Shown piece by piece: positions 33,422 through 44,549 of a DNA stretch of 64,000 nt. The position numbers were made by a program, and so were the translations under genes. Location of the stretch: the NCBI RefSeq assembly GCF_047496725.1, contig NW_027328669.1, forward strand, positions 2,010,501 to 2,074,500. Reading direction: 5' to 3'. The stretch is from Anoplolepis gracilipes. Its lineage: Eukaryota > Arthropoda > Insecta > Hymenoptera > Formicidae. The notes beneath the pieces are model-generated. The model worked only from the letters and a program-made list of their open reading frames with translations. It was not told where the DNA came from and did not search any database. Position 1 is the stretch's first letter. Every line of letters begins with the position of its first letter.

Positions 33422-34194
33422 CTGAACTGAATATTTTGTTAGTAAATCTTGCATAGTGAGAATGTAATCGTTTCCGTTATCAGATATGGGTAATGGACCT
33501 ACAATGTCCATTGATATTTTATCGAAAGCCGATCCGGGAGTGTCGGTGATTACCATAGGCTGTTTAGTTTTTACTCTAGTTAATTTTTTTAATTGACAGG
33601 ATCGACAATTCTGAATAAAATTTGAATATCCTTTTTCATTGTATTCCAGTAATAGAAGGTTCGTAATCGATTGTGAGTTTTAGTTATTCTTTTATGTCTA
33701 CCTTATTGCTGAATCGTGGTATTCGCGGATAAGAGCTGATCTATCTTCTATATTTAATGTCTGAATAAGATCAGGAGATTAGCTTCTTGTAGCTCTCTTG
33801 CACCGTTATCAAGGGGTTCACCGTTTAGAGTTATAAAGATTACGTAATTATCATTATGCCTTAACTGTCGCGGCTTATTAAAACTTTAGCTTTAGAGTCA
33901 ATGGGTACTTCTACGTATGGCAAAATATCGGTTGGCATTAACTCTGCGTCGCTTTCATCGCTGCTTGTTTCTAAATCTTCATTACTAATAATGCTTTCAT
34001 TACTATTGTAATCTTCAATAATCATTGAGTCAGAAATTGGTTCATTTATAGGTATATTAGGATGCGTTATTACAGGTGGGAGAGTATGGGGGATAACTTC
34101 CACGGAGGTTAGGTTTGGACAGGGGGTTGTGGCATTGAAAATAGAGATTCGTCAGAGTCAGAGTTAGGATCAGGTGGAAGAGAAGGGCTTTTTC
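33422..34194 (-). pseudogene. Ty3/gypsy pol fragment, right-arm mirror of 3176-3947
   Basis: Same reading as the left-arm copy, including the acidic linker (33861-34103) and the SMDIVGPLP integrase start. The gene is cut at the same point by the same repeat, so the insertion predates the palindrome. Confidence 0.8.
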
Positions 34195-36483
34195 TAAAGG
34201 GTGTGACGTCCCGTCATTTTTTCGAATCCAAAAATTTAATTTTTTATATAATATAATGATCACAGCCTAAAATTGCAGAAGAATAATTATCTCTTTATTA
34301 TTATTATTTGCTTTGTTACATATATAATCACGCTTTTATTAATTATACTTAAATATTCAATATTACATTATCAATTATATTATAAAATATTAAAGAATAA
34401 CTTTAGAAGTAGATTATCGCATAGAATATAACGGATTATACTTGCAAACTATAATTTATGAGGCAAGAATTCGATAAAATAGCAATGCGAAATAAGTATT
34501 CTTGTACTTTAATTTAATTAAAACTTGCCTAAAAAGTCAAATGGAAGCATCAAGATAGATCCATTTTTTATTAAAGTCAACAGTAATAATTATGCATAAT
34601 ATATAAAATTTATTTAAATATATAAAAGAATTTAAAGTTATTAATATTATCCTGATGGTTTCAATTGAAAATATCGATTCAACTTATACTATCGTTCGTT
34701 AGACATCGTTATGTCTTCAATCATACAGCTATCCGAAAATTTAAAAATTTATTACTAACAATTATTTTTAATAACAAATGAAGAAAACGACCTAGAACTT
34801 TGAAACACAGCTAACGTGATCAGTACTTCAAGTAGAGTAAAAAGAAATTAATCCGTTCCCTCTAAGCCCAACCAGTAAAAACAAGATGGCGGACCTCTTA
34901 TAAACAAATGAAAATTTCTCTTAAATTAATGTACGAAATGGTACGAAATTAGAACAGCGCCATCTATGAAGGTTCCTTTGTAAGACTGAGTAGTTGCACG
35001 CTGATTCGTTAATCCAGTAAAAACAAAATGACCGTCACTTTGTTTAAATTAATTCCGATTTTCACGAAACTTTCCATAGATGTTATACTTAAAGATTTAT
35101 ACACGATTTAGCCAGTTTTGAACTTCTAAGTTTAAAGATAAAAAAATCCATAATGGCAATTTTTAAAGTTGCTCCAAATCAATTGAGACTTTACATAGAC
35201 TTTAGTTTTATTACTTTAAGGTCAGCCAACATATTTTCGATTTTCTAAGTCTGAAAACAAAAAAGTTAAAAATGGCGGCAAAAAATCTTAAAATTGCCAA
35301 AAACGCATACCCTCAAAGTTTCAGATCATTTGGAGGTATACAACTAAAACTCCTTAATTGTTAATTAACAATTAATAATTTTACTCTTAAAATATTATTT
35401 TTATCAATATTAAGAATGAGCACAGCTGATAAGTACATAATTACAATAATGCACCTATGATATCTTAATAAATAATTAATTAACAAGTTCTCTTTGCAGC
35501 CATTAAGAAGCCATAACTATATTAGCATATATTAATAAATAATTAATATTGCATAAATTTAAATTTAATTTTAAGGTCAATAATTTTAGAATGTGAACCA
35601 CTGGCATCAATAATTGTTGCAAAAAGAAAGAAAGCGTAAATAAAATTGTAATATTATATTATAGTCGAGAGTCTTCATATATAATTATTATATATAATAA
35701 TTATATATATATTAAATAATTAAACATTTTATTAAATAATTAATTAACATTTATATATGAAAATTTTATGTTCTTTAAGAACTTTACAACTTTTACTAAA
35801 ACTCTCCATTATAAAATAATGTAAAAATCGAACAATGTATTATTTAAATATTCTTAATACTTTATTCTAGCGAAAATATTATTTTATAATAATCTATATT
35901 CATTATAAAATTAACAAAAACCAAATTGTAATTATAAAAAAATCGATTGTTAATTAATTAATTAATGTAGAAACATAATTTATTAAGTACAAAAGGAATA
36001 TTATATATATACCTATATATATACTTCGATCTTTTTATAAAATTTAATACGTGAATAAGCTATGCGAACTTATATTATTTCTCTTATAATAACACGGAAT
36101 CCAAAATATCAAAATAATTGGTTAATTCTTATATCAAAAGGTAGAGTAAAAATTTCTGATTTCATACATATATATGTTCATAAAATAATTGATAATTACT
36201 TCAATATAAGAGAAAGAAATTTAGAGTTATAAAAGAAATTTATATGTTAAAATATTATACGCTTATAACGAATGATCTTTGAATAACCTTCATTATACTA
36301 CAAGAAATATGAATATCGGAATAATTATTTGATTCTTCTATCAAAATGTAAAGCAAAAATTCCTGAATCGATACATATATATATATATTTATAAAATTAT
36401 TAACGGTTTCCCTGCTATTAATAAAAAAAATTAGCATTATAAAAGAAATTATGTATTAAATATTATAAGGCCTTAGTGCAAGA

Positions 36484-36650
36484 AAAGTATCAGGTTTTAT
36501 CTTGCACGTGCGTCACCTTGAAAGATTGTTTAGACGGCGGCATCTTTTTGTAAGCCGCCGCGCTCGAAAAAGTATCAGGTTACAAGCTGCACGTGCGTCA
36601 CCTTGAAAGATTGTTTAGACAGCGGTATCCTTTGTAAGCCGCCGCGCTCA
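36484..36650 (+). promoter_or_regulatory. Duplicated ~83-bp upstream cassette in LTR-A
   Basis: Two tandem copies (about 36484-36566 and 36567-36650) each contain GCACGTGCGTCACC, an E-box-like CACGTG core, followed by a self-complementary GGCGG...CCGCC stem. They sit 80-240 bp upstream of the TATA box, the usual place for LTR enhancers. The mirror copy is 702-868 on the minus strand. Enhancer function is inferred. Confidence 0.5.
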
Positions 36651-36726
36651 ATACCGAGAATTACCTCTACCGAGAGGGCCCACAAGCTCGAGATCCCCGA
36701 TCTCCGTGGCCCACATTCAATCTGAA

Positions 36727-36950
36727 TATAAGGCGCGTCCGCGGACGGCCAGACTATTCAGTCGGAAATTTTCAAGAAAACAAAAAGTAAAAATTATTCA
36801 GTCGGAAATTTTTGAGAAAGCTGCAACAAGAAAAAACTATTCAGTCGGGAATTTTTTAACAAACAACTACAAGCAAAGACTATTCAGTCGGAAATTTTCA
36901 AGAGAGCAACAACTAGAAGAACTATCCAGTCGGAATCAGCAACTACTAAC
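36727..36950 (+). promoter_or_regulatory. LTR-A core promoter with five initiator-bearing tandem repeats
   Basis: TATAAGG at 36727 lies about 33 bp before the A of a TCAGTC arthropod initiator at 36758. The initiator heads a 41-43-bp unit repeated five times (to about 36950), each opening with ACTATTCAGTCGG or a close variant. The mirror copy is about 402-625 on the minus strand. Confidence 0.6.
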
Positions 36951-37934
36951 TAGCAGCTAAATACTTGTAAGTAAAATTGTACTAAGTATTATACTGAATA
37001 AAGACTTATAAAATTTTCAATCTTCAAACTCTTAGAATTATTTTATGCTCTTCGGACTTAGAATATTTTCATACGTACTAATACTCATACTATTTTATGC
37101 CGCTGAATCCATTGAATCTTATACTTATATTATTTCACTGACTCCTTTGATAGAATAATTCTGAGATAGAATTATTTCATGAATAATACTTTAATTTTAT
37201 AGATTCAATGTTACATTTTTACAATTAATACTTATATTTTATTTCAATACCGACACTTATATTATTTTATTTCATACTTGACAATATTTCAACCTCCACT
37301 GATCTTTAATCGATACTTGTATCCCACACTCTTATCCTATATTACCAATTACCTTATAACATAATACTACTTCTTTTATTTTTCAGTCATTATTTAATCT
37401 AATTTCAAATTATTTTAGTTAATTTTAAATTATTTTAAGGTTTCGAGGTGAAAGCCATGATGGTCGGGGAGGACCAATGGAAGGCGGCCCCGCCTCCTTC
37501 TGTGGGGACGTCATGTCCCGGAAGGAGGCGGCCGAAAGAGAGAGGGAGGCGGATCCCAATGCTCCTCCCTCTCGGAGAAGGAGAGGGGAACGAGGATGCG
37601 GGCGTATAACGCCCACGTCCCCTAACCCTCCTACGTGTCCCTTCTCCAGGGACGCGGGGGTGCAGGTGCGGCAGACAACTATTGTGTGTGCTGCCGCCCG
37701 AAGACGGCGAGCACGTGCTACCTCGCCCTTGCAGGCATACGCTACATAGTTACCCACTGTCCTGCATCCCTCCCCCTCGTGGGCACACCTTGACGTGGTG
37801 AGGGGGCTCTAGTAACCGAAAGGTGAAGCCAACGTGCCCAGACAGCATTGCCACGAGCCGGTGTCAGCTTGCTGAACGAATGGCTCCTATGTGGCAAGCG
37901 CACTTCGTGCGTTGTTTGGACGGTCGACGGCCTT

Positions 37935-37979
37935 ACCCCCCCCCCCTTCTTTTTTTTTTTTTTTTTTTTTTTTTTCCTC
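37935..37979 (+). other. Long polypyrimidine tract in the ORF2 leader
   Basis: About 11 C, TTC and then some 25 T in a row. It could be a leader element, or the reverse poly(A) of an old insertion. Nothing at its borders decides between these. Confidence 0.7.
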
Positions 37980-38411
37980 CCAATTTTATGCGGGTGCTCC
38001 GGCGGGATAAGGGTGCGGAGCGGTGGGTGCCCCTGCCGTGAAACGTCCCTCAGTGGGGAAAAGTGGGAGCCGGTCGGGACCCTCGCCCGAAGGACTGGAT
38101 GGGTGACTCAGTCGCCCGCCGGGCCAGAGGCGGGGACCACCCCGATCCCAGTGACTCCCACGTGTGAGTGAGATTAATAATTTATTTATTTTCAGGATTC
38201 TTATTTTCAGGTACTATCGGGTTAACGTCTAAAGACTAAGGTGTTAGGAACCGTGCCTAGGGTCTGCATGATCGCGTAGACGTAAAATGTCGCGGTCGCG
38301 AACGGTCCGTCCCGGGATACCTGCCGTCCTCCCGGTGTATCTAGGCTTGGCGGCGTAAAGGTGGCTCTACGTCGCTCGACCACCCCTTCCACCATACTCG
38401 TGGGAACAGTT

Positions 38412-41400
38412 ATGGCGTATAAAAATAAAATCTTCGACGTGGTGAGGAGGAGTGCCCGCCTGACCGACCGCTTCCGGTCTGGCGCGGCCGCGAGTAGGGA
38501 AGCGCGGGGTGTCTCCGTCGTTGAGTCGCGGGTCTGCTCGACCGCGTGCTCGGTGGCGGCCTCCGTTTCCTCGAGAGCGCCTCACAGAGCTGTGCGCGGG
38601 CGGGCCCGTGACACAATACGCGATGGCGCACAGCCCCGAGATTGCGGCCTTCCTGCCGCTAGAACCGCGTTAGTGAATCCCGAAGCAACCGGGATTAGAT
38701 CCGCGTACGTCGTATTAAAGCGTTGTTTCATTACTACGATTAGGTCGGCGTCGGTCAATTTAGCGCGAGAATCGGAGACCGGCGTCAAACAAATAGCGCG
38801 CGAAATAGAAAAGCCCGCGATTAGGCCCGCGATTAGACCCGCGCTTAAATCCGCGAACATTGCGACAACGATGCGAAAGACGGTTAGATTCGCGGACCCA
38901 ACCCCACCCCACACAGCGAGTGGCCCGGCGCCACAGGAATTAGGTAGGATAAGCTCTAGCTTAGGTAGTGCGTCCACGGGTGTTAGGATGCTGCAGCTGA
39001 ACATGCGACGTTCGGCTGTAGTAACGGGTGAGGTACGTCAACTCGTAGTCGAAAAGCGACTTGACGTTTTATTATTGCAGGAACCACACGTCGGGAAGCA
39101 GGGTTCGGGTTACACGATCGTAGGATTAGGCATAGGGACGAGGGTTGCCGCAGTGCGCTCACAACGTCCGTGGGCAGCAGTGGTAATCTGCAATCCCAAT
39201 TTCGATACGGTTTTCATCTCGCAGCTTAGCACTACGCATTGTGTCTGCGTGGAAGTGCGGGCCCCCAGCTTCTCCTTCTACGTTGTCTCGTGCTACTTCC
39301 AGTACAGCGACGAGATTGAGAAGCACCTCAGCCACCTCAAAACGGTGCTTCGTTCACTGAGGGGGGAGAGAATTATTATAGGTGTAGACGCCAATGCTCG
39401 ATCGTCACTCTGGGGTCCCCAAGAGACAGACGATAGAGGTGCCAGATTTGAGGACCTCATCAGAGCATTTGGCATGTCAGTGGTCAACGATGCTGGACAG
39501 CCGCCCACCTTTTGGACGACAAGGGGTTCGTCATTCATCAACGTAACCCTGACGTCGCCCTCCATGAACAAGTTCATCTGTGACTGGAAGGTAAGGTGTG
39601 ACTGGACCACCAGTGACCACAGGGCCGTGGACATAAGATTGAGATTGCCGAAAGAGTCAGGTGCCGATCGGGGCGCTGGGAACACGAGGTTCGACACAAG
39701 TCGGGCCGACTGGGAACGGTTCTCTGTCACCCTGACAGATCTTTCAAGATCGCAACTGGAGGCTATCGATCTGTGCTCCACAATAGAAGTAGAGAAAATG
39801 GCAGAAACGCTCACAGTGGTGCTCACGGAGACCTGTGCTGCATCAATGCCCAGGAAGCGCAAATTTAGGAAGTCCAACCCGTGGTGGACAAAAAAACTAA
39901 CTATAGTTAAGAAAAAGGTATATAGGCTGCGCCGTGCCCTTCAGGGAGGGCGAGAGGACCCTACTTACCTCCGGGTGCTGCTGGAGTATCGTTCTTCACA
40001 AAGGCAGTACTGTAGGGGGGTGAAGCGGGCGAAACTCGCTAGCTGGCGGAAGTTCGTCACATCGCACGGCAACCGGGAGCCCTGGGGCTTCGTTTACAAG
40101 CAACAGGCGAGCAAACTCCAGGTTGAGAGGGTGCTAAGCACACTCCGGCGTGGCGAATATTCCACAAAGTCACTAGAGGAGACCGCTAGTTACCTCCTGG
40201 ATGTGCACATTCCAGATGACCGGGAGATAGAAGACACGCTTGAACAGCGTGAAATTAGAAACGCGTGTAGAGTTGCCCCCGATACAGCCGACGCCTCTCT
40301 CTTCACGGAGACGGAAATGGCCCGCGCGGTAAAAACTTTTAAAAACAATAAAGCTCCGGGTTTAGATCTAGTCGAGGTCGCCATACTCAAGGCGGCCTGT
40401 AAAATAATCCCCGGTCAGTTAGTTAGGCTTTTCAACGGGTGTTTCCAGTGGGGCGTCTTTCCTTCTGTCTGGAAGGAGGGTTCACTCCGAATCCTGCTGA
40501 AAGGCGAAGACAAGGACGAGAGAGACCCGAAATCCTACAGACCCATTTGTCTTCTCTCCGTAGGAAAACTTTTCGAGAAGCTTATAAAAGCTCGTCTGCT
40601 AGACACGTCACTGGCACCGGGGAAGGTCTCCGGTCGACAATTCGGGTTCATGCCCGGAAGGTCAACGGAGAAAGCTGTCGTGGAGTTGCGGCGGATGGTC
40701 TTTGCCTCCGAAAGGAGGTACGCCATTGCGCTTCTCTTCGACATTACCGGGGCTTTTGACAATGTCTGGTGGCCCCTTGTGTTAGAGAGTCTTAAAAAAC
40801 GGGATTGTCCGCGTAATATTTTTGAAGTACTCCGGAGTTACTTCAGCGAACGAAGTGTAAAGATTTCTCTTAGTTCCGCGGAAGTGTCCAAGCGGGCCGA
40901 GAGGGGGTGCCCTCAGGGTTCCGTTCTAGGTCCGGCCTGCTGGAACCTCATGTTTGATGGCCTATTGAGAGTACTGGAAGACGTAATTCCAGATAGATTC
41001 GCCGCGTACGCGGACGACCTCGTGGTCGTCATAAATGGAAACTCGCGAAGGGAACTCGAGACAGAAGGCCAACGTGTAGTTAACATAATAACAGAATGGT
41101 GTAGGTCCGCGAAACTTCAGATTTCCGAGCGTAAAACTGAAGCCATCATTCTGAAATCCGACGCGATCGCGAGAAACCCGATAGGTAGACGGGGAGGAGC
41201 ACGACCGGATAGGAAGCGAAAAACAAGCAAGAAAACCGTCGACTTCGAGAACAGACCGCCAATTATTAAAATCGGTGAAACGAAAATAGGGTTTAAGCAA
41301 ACGGTTAGGTACCTTGGCGTTTATTTGGATAGAAATTTAAAGGTCAGAACGCACTGCGAATATTTAAACAGCAAAGTCGGGCAGCTGTTCGAGAAATTAG

Positions 41401-42164
41401 GTAGAGTAGCGAGAGCCCAGTGGGGCTTGCGTTTTAGGACACTCTCCACAATCTACCGGGGCGTGTTTGCACCGACAGTGGCTTATGCCGCTGCGGGGTG
41501 GGCCGACCTGTGTACGGAGAGAGAGATTAGAATTCTGAAAGCCTTGCAGCGTCGAGTCTTAATTTCAATGACTGGCGCATACCGCACGGCCTCGTGGGAA
41601 TCACTTTGCGTTGTCGGAGGAGCGACTCCTGTAGATATAGCTCTTCGCGAAGGTGCCGCGCGTTATAATGTTAGGTCGGGAAAAGACGCCAAGATCGGTA
41701 ATATTGAGATTCCCGCCAGAACCGAAAGAAAAACCGCGATCGTAGGAATTAAAAACGAGGCGATAAATATGTGGCAGACCCGATGGAACTCTTCAAGTAA
41801 GGGTCGTACCACGTTCGCCTTCTTTAGGGACGTGCGAGATAGACTAGCTGCGCGTTCGTTGGAAATAAATTATTGGAGCACACAGGTCCTCACTGGACAC
41901 GGAGATTTTAGGGAAAGACTCGCGTCGTTAGGTCTCGTGGAAAGTGAAGTGTGCATTTGCGGAGGTGGAGTTGACTCAGTTCAGCACTTCTTGCTGGAAT
42001 GTCCCCTCTTTGACGCGCAGAGAGAAATCCTGCGAAGCGTCGTACCGGAAGGTGAATGGCAATGGCCGGATGTGGCACGCTTCTTCGTGTCAAGCCCAGA
42101 GGCCCTTTTCGTGTTCACCGATTTTTGCCAAGAATCCCTCTGGCTAAAGGGATACGAATCGTAG
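38412..42164 (+). CDS. LINE ORF2: apurinic-type endonuclease, reverse transcriptase, CCHC end (R1 clade)
   Basis: First ATG at 38412. The open frame also extends upstream to a GTG at 38361, which is not a credible start. 1250 residues, no stops. Residues 1-192 are an Arg/Ala-rich extension of unknown role with no zinc knuckle. The endonuclease follows (about 193-420) with LQLNMRR, LLQEPH, GVDANARSSLWG and SDHRAVD. The reverse transcriptase spans about 600-900, with NKAPGLD, SYRPICLL, FGFMPGRST, FDITGAFDNVWW and the catalytic YADD at 866-869. Near the end is CIC...H...C (Cys1181, Cys1183, His1192, Cys1197), the R1-clade CCHC. The layout is that of R1/TRAS/SART-type elements. All catalytic motifs are present, so the enzyme could be functional. 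Confidence 0.92.
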   Translation: MAYKNKIFDVVRRSARLTDRFRSGAAASREARGVSVVESRVCSTACSVAASVSSRAPHRAVRGRARDTIRDGAQPRDCGLPAARTALVNPEATGIRSAYVVLKRCFITTIRSASVNLARESETGVKQIAREIEKPAIRPAIRPALKSANIATTMRKTVRFADPTPPHTASGPAPQELGRISSSLGSASTGVRMLQLNMRRSAVVTGEVRQLVVEKRLDVLLLQEPHVGKQGSGYTIVGLGIGTRVAAVRSQRPWAAVVICNPNFDTVFISQLSTTHCVCVEVRAPSFSFYVVSCYFQYSDEIEKHLSHLKTVLRSLRGERIIIGVDANARSSLWGPQETDDRGARFEDLIRAFGMSVVNDAGQPPTFWTTRGSSFINVTLTSPSMNKFICDWKVRCDWTTSDHRAVDIRLRLPKESGADRGAGNTRFDTSRADWERFSVTLTDLSRSQLEAIDLCSTIEVEKMAETLTVVLTETCAASMPRKRKFRKSNPWWTKKLTIVKKKVYRLRRALQGGREDPTYLRVLLEYRSSQRQYCRGVKRAKLASWRKFVTSHGNREPWGFVYKQQASKLQVERVLSTLRRGEYSTKSLEETASYLLDVHIPDDREIEDTLEQREIRNACRVAPDTADASLFTETEMARAVKTFKNNKAPGLDLVEVAILKAACKIIPGQLVRLFNGCFQWGVFPSVWKEGSLRILLKGEDKDERDPKSYRPICLLSVGKLFEKLIKARLLDTSLAPGKVSGRQFGFMPGRSTEKAVVELRRMVFASERRYAIALLFDITGAFDNVWWPLVLESLKKRDCPRNIFEVLRSYFSERSVKISLSSAEVSKRAERGCPQGSVLGPACWNLMFDGLLRVLEDVIPDRFAAYADDLVVVINGNSRRELETEGQRVVNIITEWCRSAKLQISERKTEAIILKSDAIARNPIGRRGGARPDRKRKTSKKTVDFENRPPIIKIGETKIGFKQTVRYLGVYLDRNLKVRTHCEYLNSKVGQLFEKLGRVARAQWGLRFRTLSTIYRGVFAPTVAYAAAGWADLCTEREIRILKALQRRVLISMTGAYRTASWESLCVVGGATPVDIALREGAARYNVRSGKDAKIGNIEIPARTERKTAIVGIKNEAINMWQTRWNSSSKGRTTFAFFRDVRDRLAARSLEINYWSTQVLTGHGDFRERLASLGLVESEVCICGGGVDSVQHFLLECPLFDAQREILRSVVPEGEWQWPDVARFFVSSPEALFVFTDFCQESLWLKGYES

Positions 42165-42699
42165 ATTATATATTAGGTAGGCGCGTTGTTCAACCGAAAA
42201 GGTCGGAGCCTTCAGGTATGGGGGTGTGACCCCGTAATCTTCTCGGGACAACCACGCTCTCGAGCAGCGTTCGCGTCGCGTTAGATCAAATTAGGTAGGA
42301 TTCCACTTTACCTTAATACGCCCACCTATCCTACTATTCCCTTCGCCCGACAGGGTCAGAAGCGTTCATCCAGGTCGGGATGCAAATGGACAGGCCTCTC
42401 CGTGGTCCCCGTGGGCACGACGAATAAGATAGCGGGGTGAAGGAGTCGGATAGTGGCGAATGCCAGCCGGCAGAGTCTATGTCACCCTAAGGAAAAAAGG
42501 ATGGGCTTATTCGTCGTGGCCAAACTGTCCATCCTGCACAAACGAACCAGCAGGCGCTACTGGATTTTTCCATCGCCCGTCTCGGGGCGTTTCCGATAGA
42601 CAGTGGATGTAAAAATGTGGCGTAAGCCTGAAAGGGCGAGGTAGCACGGGCCTTTCCCATTCGTGGGAACGGCTCACACATTAACTGTCCCTTCTCCAG

Positions 42700-43050
42700 G
42701 GTCGCGAGGGTGCAGGTGCGGCGGACACCTGCACCCCATTGCACCGCGACTCAGCGAAAAGGCGACGTTGCGTGGTGGTCCCGCAACGTCGCCATCGGTG
42801 CGGCATCGGGCGTCCGTAGTCGCTCGATGCCGCCCGCGCGGATAAAGGGTCCTCCCTTCTTCGATCCTTGACGAGGCCGAAGGATGGAGGACCTAGCGGG
42901 GACAAGTCCCAGTCAAATGCGAAAGTGATCCCGGGGCCCGTCCATAACCGCAGCGTGGACCACCGTTGGGTTTTAATGGGTATGCCCGACCATAACTAAT
43001 TGGTCGGGGGAGTCTTCGCTCCCAGAGGGATGCGTAAAGCATTTCCCAAC
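42700..43050 (+). ncRNA. Structured 3' UTR of the ORF2 unit (four stem-loops)
   Basis: Stem 1 is a perfect 12-bp hairpin, GGCGACGTTGCG (42761) with CGCAACGTCGCC (42782-42793). Stem 2 pairs GCGGCATCG with CGATGCCGC (about 42801-42833). Stem 3 pairs GGTCCTCC with GGAGGACC (42848-42891). Stem 4 pairs GGGAG with CTCCC near 43010, followed by GGATGCGTAAAGCATTTCCC and poly(A). Homologous stems with different bases occur in the gag units. It is probably the signal recognised by the reverse transcriptase. Confidence 0.65.
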
Positions 43051-43202
43051 GTAAAAAAAAGGGGTTGGACGCCTCCCCCCGACGACCGCCATCTTGCCGT
43101 GGTGAGGGGGCTCACTCCGAAGGAGACCCCAGTGTGGTTGTCGGATCCTAGGACCCACAACCCCCGGGCGACCCGGAGGAGTGCTAAGAACGAGTCAAAA
43201 AA

Positions 43203-44375
43203 TGGATGGGACTCAAGAAGAAAAACTCTTCTTCGGTTTCGGATGCCGCAGACCGGCGGGGGGGAGGTTGTCCCCGTTCCCCCCTCGTCGTCCTCCAGCG
43301 AGGGGCTACCCGGGAGTTCAAAGGTGAGGCTCCCGGGGGCAAGGGCTATCGCCTTAATAAAAGGAATTACGTCCCTGTACGTGAAGGCCTTGGCTGGGCA
43401 TGCAAGCCTGGCCAAGGATATAGAGTCCAAGGAACGGGACACTGAGGATGGGCGGGGCGTTTTTTGAGCTCCAGCAGGTCTTTGCGGACTTTGCAAACGG
43501 GGTTCAGGAGACGCTCGCCCTTCACGAGGGGTATGGGATACGGGAGATGGGAACTCAAACCCATCTCCCATGTTAAATGCAAGACATGGGTCTCCAGACT
43601 ATCGAGGAGATCCACGAGACCGCGGAGGCTCCGCATTCCTTTGTGGATGTGGAATCCCTCCGCGGTCTGATAAGGGAAGAGGTGGGGTCCGCTCTGGCCT
43701 TAGGGCTAAGCGGACTCCACCAAGAGATCCGGACGATTCGGGGGAGACCCGTATGTCCGGAAACCCCCACCTCTAGTAAAGATGCAGCCGCGTCACCCAT
43801 CTGGGCGGTAGTAACGGCCAAAGGAGGTGGGGGGAAAAAGAGGGAAGAGCTGGTCCCGAAGGAATCCCCTCCCCTGGTGAGGGGAGGAAGAAGGAAAAAG
43901 GGGGCGGCACCGGTGCCCCCTTGAGGTGCTTTAATTGCCTCAAGGGGGGCACATCGGTGCTGCCTGCAGATCCAAAGTGTTCCGGGGCGACCGGTGTTAC
44001 TGGTGCGGCGTGCCCGGACACCTCGGATGGGAATGTCGCAGAACACCCCGATGCGCATTATGCGCAGATCTGGGTGTTTCCTCCGACCACGCCCTGGGCG
44101 GGGGCGTCGAGTGCACCTCTCCTCCTGTTTTGGAGGGAAAAAGGAGGAGGAAGAGGAGAGGGGGTCCCCCACCGGGTGCGGAGAAGGAGTCTCTCTCGGT
44201 AAGGGTGGCCTCGGATGCGGTGAAGGCCTCTGGTGCGGAGAGTGGGGAAGATGTTGCTTTAACACCCCCCCCTCCCCGAAGGCGGTTGAGGACGCCTCCA
44301 TTATGGAAGTGGATGAGGTGTGTCCCCGCCCGGGGGAAAAACCCCCTCACAGTTGAGGGGGTTGTGGGGGAGTAA
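43203..44375 (+). pseudogene. Gag (ORF1) of unit 1, frameshifted
   Basis: After ATGGATGGG near 43203 the reading is broken into three frames. The pieces are a proline/serine-rich N-terminus (to about 43467), a middle segment with VDVESLRGLIREEVGSALAL (43577-43924), and a C-terminal zinc-knuckle region (43935-44375) with CYWCGVPGHLGWEC (CX2CX4HX4C) and CALCADLG...DHALGGGVEC. A first knuckle, CFNCLKGG...HIGAAC, is spread over two frames. Three knuckles are usual for R1-clade gag. The breaks make it non-functional. Confidence 0.75.
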
Positions 44376-44549
44376 GAAGGGGTAAGACGTAATCTTCCCC
44401 CCTCTCCCCCACGGGGCAGTGAACTCGGAGGATCTTTGACCCCCCTCGCCCCAAAACGGCTTTCCATCAGGTTATTAGTGGGGGGAGGTGAGAATTAGTT
44501 TACACCTCAGCCAGTGGTCAAGGGGGGGTGGGTGCGGGAACACCCACTC

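Larger units (their letters stand above)
19409..37357 (-). repeat. Right arm of giant inverted repeat (palindrome)
   Basis: Mirror image of 1-17943. The inner boundary is sharp: left 17943 and right 19409 end in the same 13-base sequence, after which the two sides diverge completely into the spacer. The outer boundary visible here (37357) is only the point where the left arm leaves the window. LTR-A sequence continues a further ~85 bp before LINE DNA starts. Confidence 0.95.
34202..37441 (+). mobile_element. LTR-A, right-arm copy
   Basis: Starts TGTGACGTCC at 34202, just after pol sequence in opposite orientation, and reads rightwards through the TATA (36727) and initiator repeats (36753-36950). 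A candidate AATAAA signal lies at about 37003. LTR-like AT-rich DNA continues to about 37441, where GC-rich LINE DNA begins. No CA terminus was found, so the 3' end is probably truncated by the LINE array. Confidence 0.6.
37442..43060 (+). mobile_element. R1-clade LINE unit carrying ORF2 only
   Basis: The GC-rich unit contains, in order: a leader (37442-38411) with CACCTTGACGTGGTG at 37785; an intact EN-RT ORF (38412-42164); a 3' UTR with four stem-loops (about 42700-43045); and a short poly(A) ending at 43060. No zinc-knuckle gag ORF is present, and only about 0.6 kb separates the 5' motif from the ORF2 start. The first ~340 bp (37442-37780) resemble 3'-UTR-type sequence of sister units and may be a separate fragment. 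Confidence 0.8.

Noticed and set aside
38060..38165. Sequence in the LINE leader with GGATGGGTGAC, reminiscent of part of 5S rRNA
   Set aside because: Only about a dozen bases agree. The rest of a 5S gene, its other box elements and a terminator are absent.
38582..39004. 140-codon minus-strand ORF within LINE ORF2, and a 194-codon one at 39293-39877
   Set aside because: Shadows of the intact plus-strand RT ORF, with no motif of their own.
37442..43060. Telomere-specific (TTAGG-targeted) SART/TRAS identity for the LINE array
   Set aside because: The ORF fits the R1 clade, but no TTAGG repeat flanks any unit. The junction word is GGGTTGGACGC.
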